The notes under the pieces were generated by a model. That model saw only the letters and a list, made by a program, of their open reading frames with translations, searched no databases and was not told the origin of the DNA. The translations under genes and the position numbers were made by a program. Below are positions 8,832-16,777 of a stretch of DNA of 64,000 bases, piece by piece; position 1 is the stretch's first letter, and the number at the start of each line of letters is the position of its first letter. Source of the DNA: CAYMUN01 sp964393835 (GTDB taxonomy: Bacteria > Patescibacteriota > Saccharimonadia > Saccharimonadales > UBA4665); assembly GCA_964393835.1 (NCBI GenBank), contig CAYMUN010000003.1, forward strand, positions 11,334 through 75,333, read 5' to 3'.

Positions 8832-9522
8832 CTGTCTGCTCCAGTCGGTACACCATATTTTTGCGCTCTACGATTACTCGCCAGCCCTTATTGGCAGCAT
8901 GCTGAAATAGTTTTTTGCTCGGATTAAAGGCGATCGGTTGCTTGACCATTTCCAGCATCGTGATATCTCCCTCACTGTCGCCGACGGCTAGACTATCCTG
9001 GTAATCGGCACCATGCTTGTCAATGAGCTGCCGTAATAACTCGGGCTTCCGACCAAGCGATAACTCTTTTTTGCCGGTAAAGCGGCCATCTTGGACACCG
9101 TAGGTCGTAGCGGCAAAATCATCAAAACCGTAATAATCAGCTAGTTTCTCGACGATAATACTAGGCGAACCAGAAATAGCAAATAACAGATAGTTTTGAG
9201 CCTGTAGTTCGTGGATAAGATCACGGGTGTAGGTATAAACCTGATCTTTATATTCGTCAAATACAGCTTCGGCTGCCGCTGTGAAGTCCTCAATCCGGAG
9301 ATCCGTTAGGGCTTGTTCAAAAACACCTACTAGCGCCATTTCATATTGCTGGAATGAGTCTTCGCCACTGCGACGCTTCCAATCCATCCGGGCCTGCCTG
9401 ACTTTTTGAAAGGCTTCCTGGGTGATATGCCCCCGTTTGGCCAGCTGGTCGCCCAGCGCATGATATAGCTGCCAGCGGATAATCGTACCGTCAATATCAA
9501 ACACCGCAAATGGCCGGCTCAT
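8797..9522 (-). CDS. HAD-IB family phosphatase (SerB-like)
   Basis: 241 aa. All four HAD motifs are visible: FDIDGTI near residue 10 (nucleophile and acid aspartates), AISGSPS (motif II Ser), a Lys in GRKPELLRQL (motif III), and GDSEGDITML (motif IV). The helical cap inserted after motif I fits subclass IB (phosphoserine phosphatase and related). The substrate could be a phosphoserine-like or lipid phosphate compound; the sequence does not decide. GGGAG precedes the ATG. It is first in a leftward operon with the dehydratase-like and TauE/SafE genes. Confidence 0.88.
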   Translation of the reverse strand: MSRPFAVFDIDGTIIRWQLYHALGDQLAKRGHITQEAFQKVRQARMDWKRRSGEDSFQQYEMALVGVFEQALTDLRIEDFTAAAEAVFDEYKDQVYTYTRDLIHELQAQNYLLFAISGSPSIIVEKLADYYGFDDFAATTYGVQDGRFTGKKELSLGRKPELLRQLIDKHGADYQDSLAVGDSEGDITMLEMVKQPIAFNPSKKLFQHAANKGWRVIVERKNMVYRLEQTDGSYLLAQTDG

Positions 9523-9586
9523 CAGGCGCTCCCGCCCAGCCAGGCAGCTACTTGGTGGGTGGAGACAATGGAAACCAGCTCAGATT

Positions 9587-10405
9587 TCATATGTCTAGTG
9601 TAACAGATATGGGGCAGTGGTCGGAGCCGAGGATTTTGGCATGGATGTCGGCGGCTTTGACCTTGCCCCTGAGACTGGTGGAAACCATAAAATAATCGAT
9701 CCGCCAACCGACGTTACGGGCCCGGGCGTTAGCGAAGTGCGACCACCAGGTATAGTGGCCGTTACCTTGCTTAAACAGGCGCAGCGTGTCGACGAAGCCA
9801 GCATCAATAAAGGCCTGGAAGCCTGAACGCTCTTCGTCGGTGAAGCCTTTTTTGCCTACATTTGGCTTGGGATTGGCCAGGTCGTCCTCGGTGTGGGCGA
9901 CATTTAGATCGCCGCTAAAAACTACCGGCTTAGATTGCTCCAACTGCTTGGCATAGGCCAAAAAGGCTGGATCCCAGTGCTCGTGCCGGAGCGGTATGCG
10001 ACTGAGATCGTCTTTGGCGTTGGGCGTGTAGACGGTCAGCAGCCAAAACCTATCAAACTCGGCGGCAATCACCCGGCCCTCCTGGTTAGGATCACCGTAG
10101 GTATCGCCGGTCACTGCGTATTTGTCAATAATATCTTTGGGAAAGCCGTTGATAACCTGCAGCGGCCTCACTTTACTCAGGATGGCCGTACCCGAATAAC
10201 CGGGTTTTTCGGCGGAATACCAAAAGGCGCTATAGCCGTCGATGTCAAAGCTGTCATTCTCAATCGCTTCGATCTGCTCCGGCTTGGCCTTGATCTCTTG
10301 CAGGGCGATGATATCGGGCTGTTCTTTTTCTATGAATGGCTGCCACAGGCCCTTTTTGGCCACCGCCCGGATGCCATTCACGTTCCAGGAGTACAGCTTT
10401 AGCAT
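9587..10405 (-). CDS. xth: Exodeoxyribonuclease III / AP endonuclease
   Basis: 272 aa, full length for the ExoIII family. It cleaves abasic sites and degrades 3' ends in base excision repair. Motifs are LYSWNVNGIRA (Asn), LQEIKA (metal-binding Glu), VVFSGDLNVAHTEDDLANPK (catalytic Asp and Asn, given as GDLNVAH), RIDYF and the C-terminal SDHCPI (catalytic His). It starts at an ATG that directly follows the TAA of the coiled-coil gene (TAAATG), so the pair is one translationally coupled unit. Confidence 0.96.
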   Translation of the reverse strand: MLKLYSWNVNGIRAVAKKGLWQPFIEKEQPDIIALQEIKAKPEQIEAIENDSFDIDGYSAFWYSAEKPGYSGTAILSKVRPLQVINGFPKDIIDKYAVTGDTYGDPNQEGRVIAAEFDRFWLLTVYTPNAKDDLSRIPLRHEHWDPAFLAYAKQLEQSKPVVFSGDLNVAHTEDDLANPKPNVGKKGFTDEERSGFQAFIDAGFVDTLRLFKQGNGHYTWWSHFANARARNVGWRIDYFMVSTSLRGKVKAADIHAKILGSDHCPISVTLDI

Positions 10406-10840
10406 TTAGCCCGTGGCCTTTTCTAGTTGGCTGACGCGGTCATCCAGCTCTAACAGCAGGGCGCGGTCATGCCATACTCGGCCCAGATAATGATCGGTAA
10501 CAATCTTTGTTAAATTATCAATTTTGTGCTCGACATTCCCGACAGCTCTGTCTAGGGATTGCAGATGGCGACCGGCGTCTTTTTGGGTATTTTTAAAAGC
10601 AATGATACCGGCATGGGTGTCCTCGGCCAATGTCTTAAGGTCGTGGTTGGTGTCTTTGAGAGCCAGCCGCATTACCCGTACGTCTTGCTGGAGGCTATCA
10701 ATACCTGTCTGCAGGGGTGCTGCTCGGCGCTCGATGCGGCCGTCAATGTTTTCGACCAATATGGTTACTTTGTCTTCTAGTTGCTCGGCTACGATTGCCG
10801 CGAGATATGTAGCTTGCTGATGGGTATCCTGGTCACTCAT
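10406..10840 (-). CDS. Predicted coiled-coil protein upstream of exonuclease III
   Basis: 144 aa and not recognised. The sequence is almost entirely amphipathic helix with heptad-like spacing of L/V/I (VTILVENIDGRIERR, LQTGIDSLQQDVRVMRLAL, VGNVEHKIDNLTKIV, LLELDDRVSQLEKATG). No signal peptide or membrane segment is present. It is the first gene of a two-gene unit with xth, so a link to DNA repair or nucleoid is possible but unproven. The promoter hexamer TATAAT lies 10 nt before the ATG inside a perfect palindrome. Confidence 0.75.
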   Translation of the reverse strand: MSDQDTHQQATYLAAIVAEQLEDKVTILVENIDGRIERRAAPLQTGIDSLQQDVRVMRLALKDTNHDLKTLAEDTHAGIIAFKNTQKDAGRHLQSLDRAVGNVEHKIDNLTKIVTDHYLGRVWHDRALLLELDDRVSQLEKATG

Positions 10841-10845
10841 AGTGT

Positions 10846-10860
10846 GGACTATTATAGTCC
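10846..10860 (-). promoter_or_regulatory. Palindrome covering the -10 of the coiled-coil/xth operon
   Basis: GGACTAT-A-ATAGTCC on the minus strand: two perfect 7-bp arms around one base. It fully contains TATAAT, which is 10 nt from the ATG at 10840. Location and symmetry suggest an operator that would block the promoter; the repressor is unknown. Confidence 0.55.
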
Positions 10861-10918
10861 TGGTTGGCAGAAATAAAAGCGTAATAAAGGCGACATTTAA
10901 GAATTATTTTAGGTTGTC

Positions 10919-10927
10919 TGCTACACT
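10919..10927 (+). promoter_or_regulatory. Extended -10 of pyrH
   Basis: TGC-TACACT, 10 nt before the ATG at 10938. No good -35 is present, which is usual with a TGn extension. The leader would be only about 4 nt and no Shine-Dalgarno sequence is seen. Confidence 0.5.
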
Positions 10928-10937
10928 AAAGTACTAG

Positions 10938-11654
10938 ATGGACGCCACTCCTTATAAACGAATACTCCTGAAACTCTCCGGTGAGCAACTAGCTGGCAAG
11001 TATGAATTTGGCGTTGATCCAGAGATCGCGTCGTTTTTGGCGGCCGAGGTTAAAAAAGCGATTGATGCTGGCTGCCAGGTCGTCATGGTCGTCGGCGGTG
11101 GTAATATGGTGCGTGGCGCTGAGATCGCTGGCCACGGTATTCGCCGGGTAACCGCGGATCAAATGGGCATGCTCAGCGGCCTCATCAACAGCATGGCCAT
11201 GACTGACATCTTTGAAGCCAATGCAGTACCGACTCGCTGCCTCAGCAATATATTCGCCCAGCAAGTAGCCGAATCATACTCCTACCGTTTAGCCGAAAAG
11301 CATCTCCAAAAAGGCCGTGTCGTCATTGTGGCTGGCGGCACTGCCCGCCCCTACGTCACTCATGATACAGCCGGGGTGAGTTTTGCCTTGGAGCTCGACT
11401 GTGAAGTTGTCCTCAAAGCCACCAAATATGACGGCGTTTACGATAAAGACCCGGCTCACTCTGATGACGCGGTCAAGCTTGATCATGTGTCATTTCAAGA
11501 GGCGGTCAGCAACGATGCTATCAAAGTCATGGACAAAGCTGCCCTCGGCTTAGCAATGGAGCAACACAAACCGTTAATTGTGTTTGACGCCATGAAACCT
11601 GATAACTTGGTTAAAATTGTTACCCGTCAGCCAGTCGGCACCGTCATTAGTTAG
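10938..11654 (+). CDS. pyrH: UMP kinase
   Basis: 238 aa hexameric-type UMP kinase (amino acid kinase fold) that makes UDP from UMP in the cytoplasm, the step after the pyrimidine pathway encoded from 23.7 to 33.6 kb. Visible are KRILLKLSGE at the N-terminus, the phosphate loop VVGGGNMVRG, DQMGMLSGLINSMAM, GGTARPYVTHDTA and the ATP-site ATKYDGVYDKDP. The usual partner frr is not adjacent. The stop overlaps the convergent ClpC-like gene by 4 nt. An extended -10 and very short leader precede it. Confidence 0.97.
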   Translation: MDATPYKRILLKLSGEQLAGKYEFGVDPEIASFLAAEVKKAIDAGCQVVMVVGGGNMVRGAEIAGHGIRRVTADQMGMLSGLINSMAMTDIFEANAVPTRCLSNIFAQQVAESYSYRLAEKHLQKGRVVIVAGGTARPYVTHDTAGVSFALELDCEVVLKATKYDGVYDKDPAHSDDAVKLDHVSFQEAVSNDAIKVMDKAALGLAMEQHKPLIVFDAMKPDNLVKIVTRQPVGTVIS

Positions 11655-14020
11655 ACCGATAGATCACCGACGTCGAGTACTAAATGATCGCCGGCATTGA
11701 CTTCATTTTTGAGAATCTTTTGGGCGACGGTATCCTCGACGGCCTTTTGGAGGGCCCGGCGCATTGGCCGGGCACCCATTCGGGGATCATAGCCGGTAGC
11801 AATAATCTTTTGGACGGCGGCTGGGGTGAGCTCCAGGGTAATATTTTGGGTAGCCAGGGTTTGGTTGATTTCTTTCATCATCAGCCCAACGACTTGAGCC
11901 AACTCTTCCGGTTTCAGCGGTCGGAACAGTACAATCTCATCAAAGCGGTTGAGGAGCTCCGGCTTAAACTGGCCATTATTAATGAGTTGATCGGTAAACT
12001 CGGTCTGGAAGCTCTCGAGGGTTTCACCTTTTTCGACGCGCTCCCGGATAGTCTGGGCCCCGGCGTTACTGGTGACAATAATTATGCAGTCTTTAAAAGA
12101 CACGGTTTTGCCAGCCGTATCAGTTAGCTGGCCTTCGTCGAGTAATTGCAGTAAGAGATTTAGAATATTAGCGTGGGCCTTTTCAATTTCGTCCAGCAGG
12201 ATGACGCTAAAAGGCTGTTCCCGGACGGCCATGATCAGGCTGCTGGTATCTTCGCGGCCGTTTGATAGGAGGCGGCTGACATCATCTGACTGCTGATATT
12301 CACTCATATCGAGACGTACCATATTTGTTTCGCTCTCAAAATAAGTGGCAGCGATGGCCTTTGCCAGCTCGGTTTTGCCAACGCCGGTGGGCCCCAGGAA
12401 CAAAAAGCTACCGATTGGCCGCCGTGGATTAGCGACCCCGGCCCGGGCCCGTCTGAGGGCGTTGGAAACCACGCTTACGGCGTGAGTCTGATTGATCATA
12501 CGCTGATGAATTTTATCCTCGAGGTGCAACAGTGTATCGGCCTCGACAGCGGCCGCTGTGCCGACTTTGACTCCCCGCGTTTGCTCGACGGCTAACTGCA
12601 CGCTGCGAGCAGTCAGGACTGATTCGGAGCTATGAGAAACCGACTGCTGCAATAATTTGATAGCCTTGCCCGGGTAGGCTTCGTCTGGTTCATATCGGCC
12701 ACTGAGCCGATAGGCTTCGTGCAGGGCTTCGTAGGCTACGAGCAGGTGATGCTCGTTTTCGATAGTGACAGCCGTGTCTTCGATCACCCGCATCACGCCG
12801 GACTCTGGTAGTTCCTGCAGCATGACCGGTGTCAATAAGCTGGCCAAGCTTTGGTTTTGGGCCCTCAAGCGCTGGTAATCCGAGGGGGTCAGCGCTAAGA
12901 CGACTGGTACCGATCGAGCCTGAATCATTGACTGCAAGATGTGGGTAGCGTCAAAAGTACCGGGGCCACCACCTAGCAGTAGCTCGGCGTTGTCAAAAAA
13001 TAATATGATGTGCCCGGCGTGATTTGCTTCATTAGCCAGGCTAATCATAATCTGTTCCAGCTCGCCTGGCTGGTGTGCGTTAGAGACGATATCGCCGGCA
13101 TTGAGGGCTATCACTTGGTGGTAGGCTAAGGCCTGGCCGGTATCGCCCTCTATCAGGCGCTGGGCAAGAGCATACACCGTCGTAGTCTTACCGATTCCGT
13201 CGACTCCGATAAGCGCTACGGCCCCGGCCCGGTTGTTAAAGGCTGTCTCGATAGCGTTGACTCCCTCAGATTTTGTCAACCAGCCATAGTGGGCGCCCCG
13301 CTGTGTAATACCGAGGCTGATATTGTGACCAAAGTGGTCAAGCAATGGCGTGAAACCAAACGCCCAGTCTCGACCGATGCCGCCGGCATTGCTTTTGACT
13401 AATGTGGTCTCTCCTAGATTACGTCCCAGCCAGTTAGCCACCGCTTCGATATCGCCAGGCTGGGCTTTGAGTTGTACTAGTAGCTGGCGTACTGGAGCAG
13501 AAGCCAGCAGCAGGCCAGCTACTACAAAGCCTAGTTCTATAACGGGACTGTTATTTTTTTGGGCTTCTTGGACGGATAGCTGTAAGGCATATTCCAGCTC
13601 AGCTGGATCAGTACTGAGACAATTCGTCACCATATCGCTGGTCATTAGCAGATGATTCGTAAAGAAAAAGGCCTGCCAGTGGCTGCCGAGCGCTGCCCAG
13701 ACAGTTTGGGGATTGAGTGTCATACCGGGACGCAACCGAGATAGAACCTCACCCGACAAAAGCCCCGTCAGATCAGTACCGTTTGGCGGCAAGACAGACA
13801 GGTATCGTTTCCACCATGTGCCTATCATGAAGCAGGCGATAGCTGCTGCTGCCACCAGCAGAGCTAGACCGCGTAGGCCGCCGAATCCCAGCGCGATGGC
13901 CGCCGCCGCTGCTAGTAAGCTACTACTGAGCAGTATTTGGTAACCGGTTTTGCCGATAGTTTGAGCCAAACGGGCCTCCTGTACCCGCCGGGCGTTAAAA
14001 TCTATCAAACCAGCGCTCAT
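11651..14020 (-). CDS. Membrane-anchored ClpC-like AAA+ ATPase (two AAA domains)
   Basis: 789 aa from ATG 14020, chosen because this ATG overlaps the TGA of the upstream membrane protein (ATGA); a TTG at 14077 would lie inside that gene. Two membrane helices lie near residues 30-69. A helical region replaces the standard Clp N-domain. The first AAA module has Walker A GVDGIGKT (272-279) and Walker B-like LFFDNAE (about 340). The second has GPTGVGKT (543-550) and VILLDEIEKAH (about 606-616), then the Clp D2-small domain. Family knowledge predicts protein unfolding; the membrane tether suggests action on membrane or exported proteins. No ClpP is adjacent, so the protease partner is open. Confidence 0.9.
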   Translation of the reverse strand: MSAGLIDFNARRVQEARLAQTIGKTGYQILLSSSLLAAAAAIALGFGGLRGLALLVAAAAIACFMIGTWWKRYLSVLPPNGTDLTGLLSGEVLSRLRPGMTLNPQTVWAALGSHWQAFFFTNHLLMTSDMVTNCLSTDPAELEYALQLSVQEAQKNNSPVIELGFVVAGLLLASAPVRQLLVQLKAQPGDIEAVANWLGRNLGETTLVKSNAGGIGRDWAFGFTPLLDHFGHNISLGITQRGAHYGWLTKSEGVNAIETAFNNRAGAVALIGVDGIGKTTTVYALAQRLIEGDTGQALAYHQVIALNAGDIVSNAHQPGELEQIMISLANEANHAGHIILFFDNAELLLGGGPGTFDATHILQSMIQARSVPVVLALTPSDYQRLRAQNQSLASLLTPVMLQELPESGVMRVIEDTAVTIENEHHLLVAYEALHEAYRLSGRYEPDEAYPGKAIKLLQQSVSHSSESVLTARSVQLAVEQTRGVKVGTAAAVEADTLLHLEDKIHQRMINQTHAVSVVSNALRRARAGVANPRRPIGSFLFLGPTGVGKTELAKAIAATYFESETNMVRLDMSEYQQSDDVSRLLSNGREDTSSLIMAVREQPFSVILLDEIEKAHANILNLLLQLLDEGQLTDTAGKTVSFKDCIIIVTSNAGAQTIRERVEKGETLESFQTEFTDQLINNGQFKPELLNRFDEIVLFRPLKPEELAQVVGLMMKEINQTLATQNITLELTPAAVQKIIATGYDPRMGARPMRRALQKAVEDTVAQKILKNEVNAGDHLVLDVGDLSV

Positions 14021-14382
14021 AGTAACGATAGCCCCGCTACCAAAAAGCCCGGTACTGCCAAGGGCAATAGGGGCCAAATGATCATTTCAGCTAACGTTAC
14101 TACGGCTATCACTGCCACGCAGACCAGCGCCGCCAAGAGTACGCACAACCGCACCACAAAACCAACTGCTCGACTGACTAAGTTATCGCCCAGCGCTCTC
14201 ATCTTGTCTTCAAAGCTTGATCCCGGAGGAGTTATAATTCGTCGCCAAGGAGCAAATAAGGTACGACCCAGCTGCCCGACCGAGAAATTGTTAGCCGTCT
14301 CTCTCAAGCGGGGGCTAAAACTGCCAAGTACCGATTTCCAGCCACGACCATACCACCAGGAGAAAAAGGACATGATAAGCAT
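14017..14382 (-). CDS. Small conserved membrane protein coupled to ClpC-like ATPase
   Basis: 121 aa from ATG 14382 (ATGs at 14388 and 14373 are alternatives). The hydrophilic N-terminal half includes FFSWWYGRGWKSVLGSF and GRTLFAPWRRIITPP. A hydrophobic C-terminal half carries two membrane helices (VGFVVRLCVLLAALVCVAVI and a second Pro/Leu-rich one). Start 14382 was preferred because TACAAT lies 7 nt upstream, so a transcript would begin between the first two ATGs. The stop overlaps the ATPase start, and the constant pairing suggests a shared complex. Function is otherwise unknown; I recall similar pairs in other CPR genomes, which is from memory and not tested here. Confidence 0.78.
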   Translation of the reverse strand: MLIMSFFSWWYGRGWKSVLGSFSPRLRETANNFSVGQLGRTLFAPWRRIITPPGSSFEDKMRALGDNLVSRAVGFVVRLCVLLAALVCVAVIAVVTLAEMIIWPLLPLAVPGFLVAGLSLL

Positions 14383-14423
14383 AGGCATAATTGTACCACC
14401 TGTGGGCCGCTAAGGCAGTATAG

Positions 14424-14513
14424 TGGCGGAGGGAGAGGGATTCGAACCCTCGATGGGATTGCTCCCAAACCGCCTTTCCAAGACGGCGCCATAGGCCACT
14501 AGGCGACCCCTCC
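14424..14513 (-). tRNA. tRNA-Ser (anticodon GGA)
   Basis: 90 nt class II tRNA with encoded CCA. Acceptor GGAGGGG pairs with TCCCTCC (one G-T pair) and the discriminator is G. Anticodon stem CCGTC/GGCGG holds the loop TTGGAAA with anticodon GGA. The long variable arm is GGGAGCAATCCC, and the T arm is GAGGG-TTCGAAT-CCCTC. It reads UCC and UCU. Confidence 0.95.
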
Positions 14514-14565
14514 ATTGGTAGCCAGTATATCAAACCGACCGGGTGTGCCGATAATTACTACAAAA

Positions 14566-14599
14566 TACCTTGCGAATTGCGCAAGGTAAGGCGTACACT
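14566..14599 (+). promoter_or_regulatory. Promoter with overlapping operator-like palindrome, ABC operon
   Basis: TTGCGA (14570-14575), 18 nt spacer, TACACT (14594-14599), 10 nt before the ATG at 14610. The -35 lies inside a perfect 9-bp inverted repeat, TACCTTGCG (14566-14574), AATTG, CGCAAGGTA (14580-14588). The geometry fits repressor binding over the -35. Confidence 0.6.
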
Positions 14600-14609
14600 G
14601 GGGAGGCGA

Positions 14610-15506
14610 ATGGCCCTGATTGAACTCCAAGATGTTAGCAAACTGTACGGTTTCGGCGATGCTACTACCCTAGCGCTCGACGAGGTCAGTATTACGATTG
14701 AAAAAGGTGAATTCGTGGCGGTCATGGGCCCCAGCGGTTGCGGCAAGAGCACGCTGATGAACCTCATCGGCCTGCTGGATCGACCGACTAACGGCAATTA
14801 CCGGCTCGATGGCAAACCGGTGGCTCGCCTGCGCTCCAACCAAGCAGCTAAGATCCGGCGCGACAAAATTGGTTTTATCTTTCAATCGTTCAACTTACTG
14901 CCGCGCCTGACAACTCTGGAAAATGTCGCCTTGCCCCTCACCTATAAAGGCATATCAGCCACTCGCCGCCTCAAGCTAGCCAGTGAAATGCTCGACCGGG
15001 TCGGCATTCAAAACCGTGAATATTATCTCCCCACCCAGTTGAGTGGTGGCCAAGCCCAATGCGCGGCTATTGCCCGGGCGTTGGTCAACGAGCCAAAATT
15101 AATTATTGCCGATGAGCCAACCGGCAACTTAGACAGCGGTAGCTCGCGGTTGGTCATGGAGCTGCTGGCTGACATTCATAAAATGGGCAACACTATCTTG
15201 TTTGTGACCCACAATCCGGAACTAACCCGTTTCGCGACTCGCGTCGTGTATATGCACGACGGCAGTATTATCCATGATGAAAAGACGGCTCTCGGCCAAG
15301 TGGCGACCACTGCCCGCAAAGTGCTCTACACTTTGCCGACAACCAACGAAGAAGACGATCTAGCCGGCGTGTCTGCCCTGATGAAAGCTCTGCCCGACAA
15401 GCCAACGCCACCTCGCAGCCGCAAAAAACCTATCGCTAAAAAAGCCAAATCCACCACTCGTCCCAAACCAAAAAAACCGACTGTTCGTCCAGGTAAAAAA
15501 GCATGA
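14610..15506 (+). CDS. ABC transporter ATP-binding protein, MacB/LolD type, basic tail
   Basis: 298 aa. Start ATG 14610 (MALIELQDVSKLYGFG) was chosen for GGGAGG 3 nt upstream and the TACACT promoter; a TTG/ATG-rich upstream extension adds no homologous residues. Walker A GPSGCGKST is at 40-48, the Q-loop is FIFQSFNLLPRL, the signature LSGGQ is near 147, Walker B is LIIADEPTGNLD, and the switch His is in VTHNP. The helix after the signature reads QAQCAAIARAL where QQQRVAIARAL is usual. The C-terminal 60 residues are Lys/Arg/Pro-rich and not part of the fold. It powers the FtsX-type permease that overlaps it by ATGA. Confidence 0.93.
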   Translation: MALIELQDVSKLYGFGDATTLALDEVSITIEKGEFVAVMGPSGCGKSTLMNLIGLLDRPTNGNYRLDGKPVARLRSNQAAKIRRDKIGFIFQSFNLLPRLTTLENVALPLTYKGISATRRLKLASEMLDRVGIQNREYYLPTQLSGGQAQCAAIARALVNEPKLIIADEPTGNLDSGSSRLVMELLADIHKMGNTILFVTHNPELTRFATRVVYMHDGSIIHDEKTALGQVATTARKVLYTLPTTNEEDDLAGVSALMKALPDKPTPPRSRKKPIAKKAKSTTRPKPKKPTVRPGKKA

Positions 15507-16738
15507 GATCGCTGTCTTACGGTCACGTCAAAGCCAGCTGGAACGCGGTACGGAGCGCCAAAATCCGCAGCTTTTGGACGGTGTTGGGCGTCATCATTGG
15601 CGTGGCCTCGATCATTACCGTGGTAGGCATCGGCGAAGGTATCAAACAGCAGGTCTCGGGTCAAATCCACCACGCTGATAAAAACTTGATAACTGTCCGA
15701 CCGGCCCAATTGCGGAGCGGCAGCAGCGCTGACAACCAAAACCTTGGCCTGCTAACCGGCCTCAGTACCAGCGGCCCGTTGACGGCCAAGGACGTGACTG
15801 CTACCGCCCATGCCAAAGGCGTCGATGCCAGCGCGCCGCTGACGGTGGCTGGCAGCAGCGCCAAAGGTGATCTGGCAACTTACCGCGACGGTTTCGTCAT
15901 CGGCACCAGCAATGACCTGCCCGGTCTGCTCAATCAATCCCTGGCCTATGGTGATTTTTGGAATCAAGACGAAAACGACATGAATGTCGCGGTACTTGGC
16001 AGGCATGCCGTCGAGACTATGTTTAATGACGATGTGCCGCTAGGTCGCAGTTTTACATTTCATGGCGAACAGTTCATCATTCGCGGTATTTTTAACCAGT
16101 TTCCGGCGACACCACTGAGCCAGCAGCTGGATTTCAACAACGTCATTTTTATTCCGCACCAAGTAGCCGAGCGCTTGACTAATAACACCGCGCCTACCTA
16201 CCAGATCCTGGCCCGTTCGGCAGATAGCAGCCAAACCGAAGCCGTGGCTGGCCGCATCAAACAAGCCGTTGATAAGACCCATGGCGGCCAGAGCGGTATC
16301 AGCGTACTGTCCGGCAACCAAAACCTGGCCGCCAGCAACAACATCCTCGATCTCTTAACGCGTCTGATCGCCGGCGTAGCGGCGATTTCCCTGCTGGTCA
16401 GCGGTATCGGCATCATGAATGTCATGCTGGTGTCGGTCGCTGAGCGGCTGCACGAGATCGGCATCCGTAAGGCCGTCGGGGCTACTAACCGTCAAATCTG
16501 GAGCCAGTTTATGCTGGAATCGACCGTTCTCGGCCTGAGTGGCGGAGCTATCGGTATCGGCTTGGCCTTCCTGATCGACGTCATCTTACGGATATTCACT
16601 GACCTCGAGCCAATTATCCACTGGCAGGTCGTGCTGCTGGCGACTGGTACGTCTCTCGTGGTCGGGATCATCTTTGGTACCGTCCCGGCCTTTAAAGCCG
16701 CCCGCAAAGACCCGATTGACGCCTTGCGCAGCCAGTAG
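15503..16738 (+). CDS. ABC permease, MacB/FtsX type
   Basis: 411 aa. Four-helix MacB-like topology. The N-terminal helix (SFWTVLGVIIGVASIITVVG) is followed by a large extracytoplasmic MacB-PCD-like domain of about 230 residues. The C-terminal FtsX domain has three helices and the conserved VSVAERLHEIGIRKAVGATNRQIW (in part: ERLHEIGIRKAVGA). It ends PAFKAARKDPIDALR, typical of the family. Such pairs export peptides, antibiotics or lipoproteins, or transmit mechanical force; the substrate is unknown. It is translationally coupled to the ATPase. Confidence 0.92.
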   Translation: MRSLSYGHVKASWNAVRSAKIRSFWTVLGVIIGVASIITVVGIGEGIKQQVSGQIHHADKNLITVRPAQLRSGSSADNQNLGLLTGLSTSGPLTAKDVTATAHAKGVDASAPLTVAGSSAKGDLATYRDGFVIGTSNDLPGLLNQSLAYGDFWNQDENDMNVAVLGRHAVETMFNDDVPLGRSFTFHGEQFIIRGIFNQFPATPLSQQLDFNNVIFIPHQVAERLTNNTAPTYQILARSADSSQTEAVAGRIKQAVDKTHGGQSGISVLSGNQNLAASNNILDLLTRLIAGVAAISLLVSGIGIMNVMLVSVAERLHEIGIRKAVGATNRQIWSQFMLESTVLGLSGGAIGIGLAFLIDVILRIFTDLEPIIHWQVVLLATGTSLVVGIIFGTVPAFKAARKDPIDALRSQ

Positions 16739-16777
16739 CGCTTGACAGGCGCTGTAATACACCCTATGTCAAACCAG

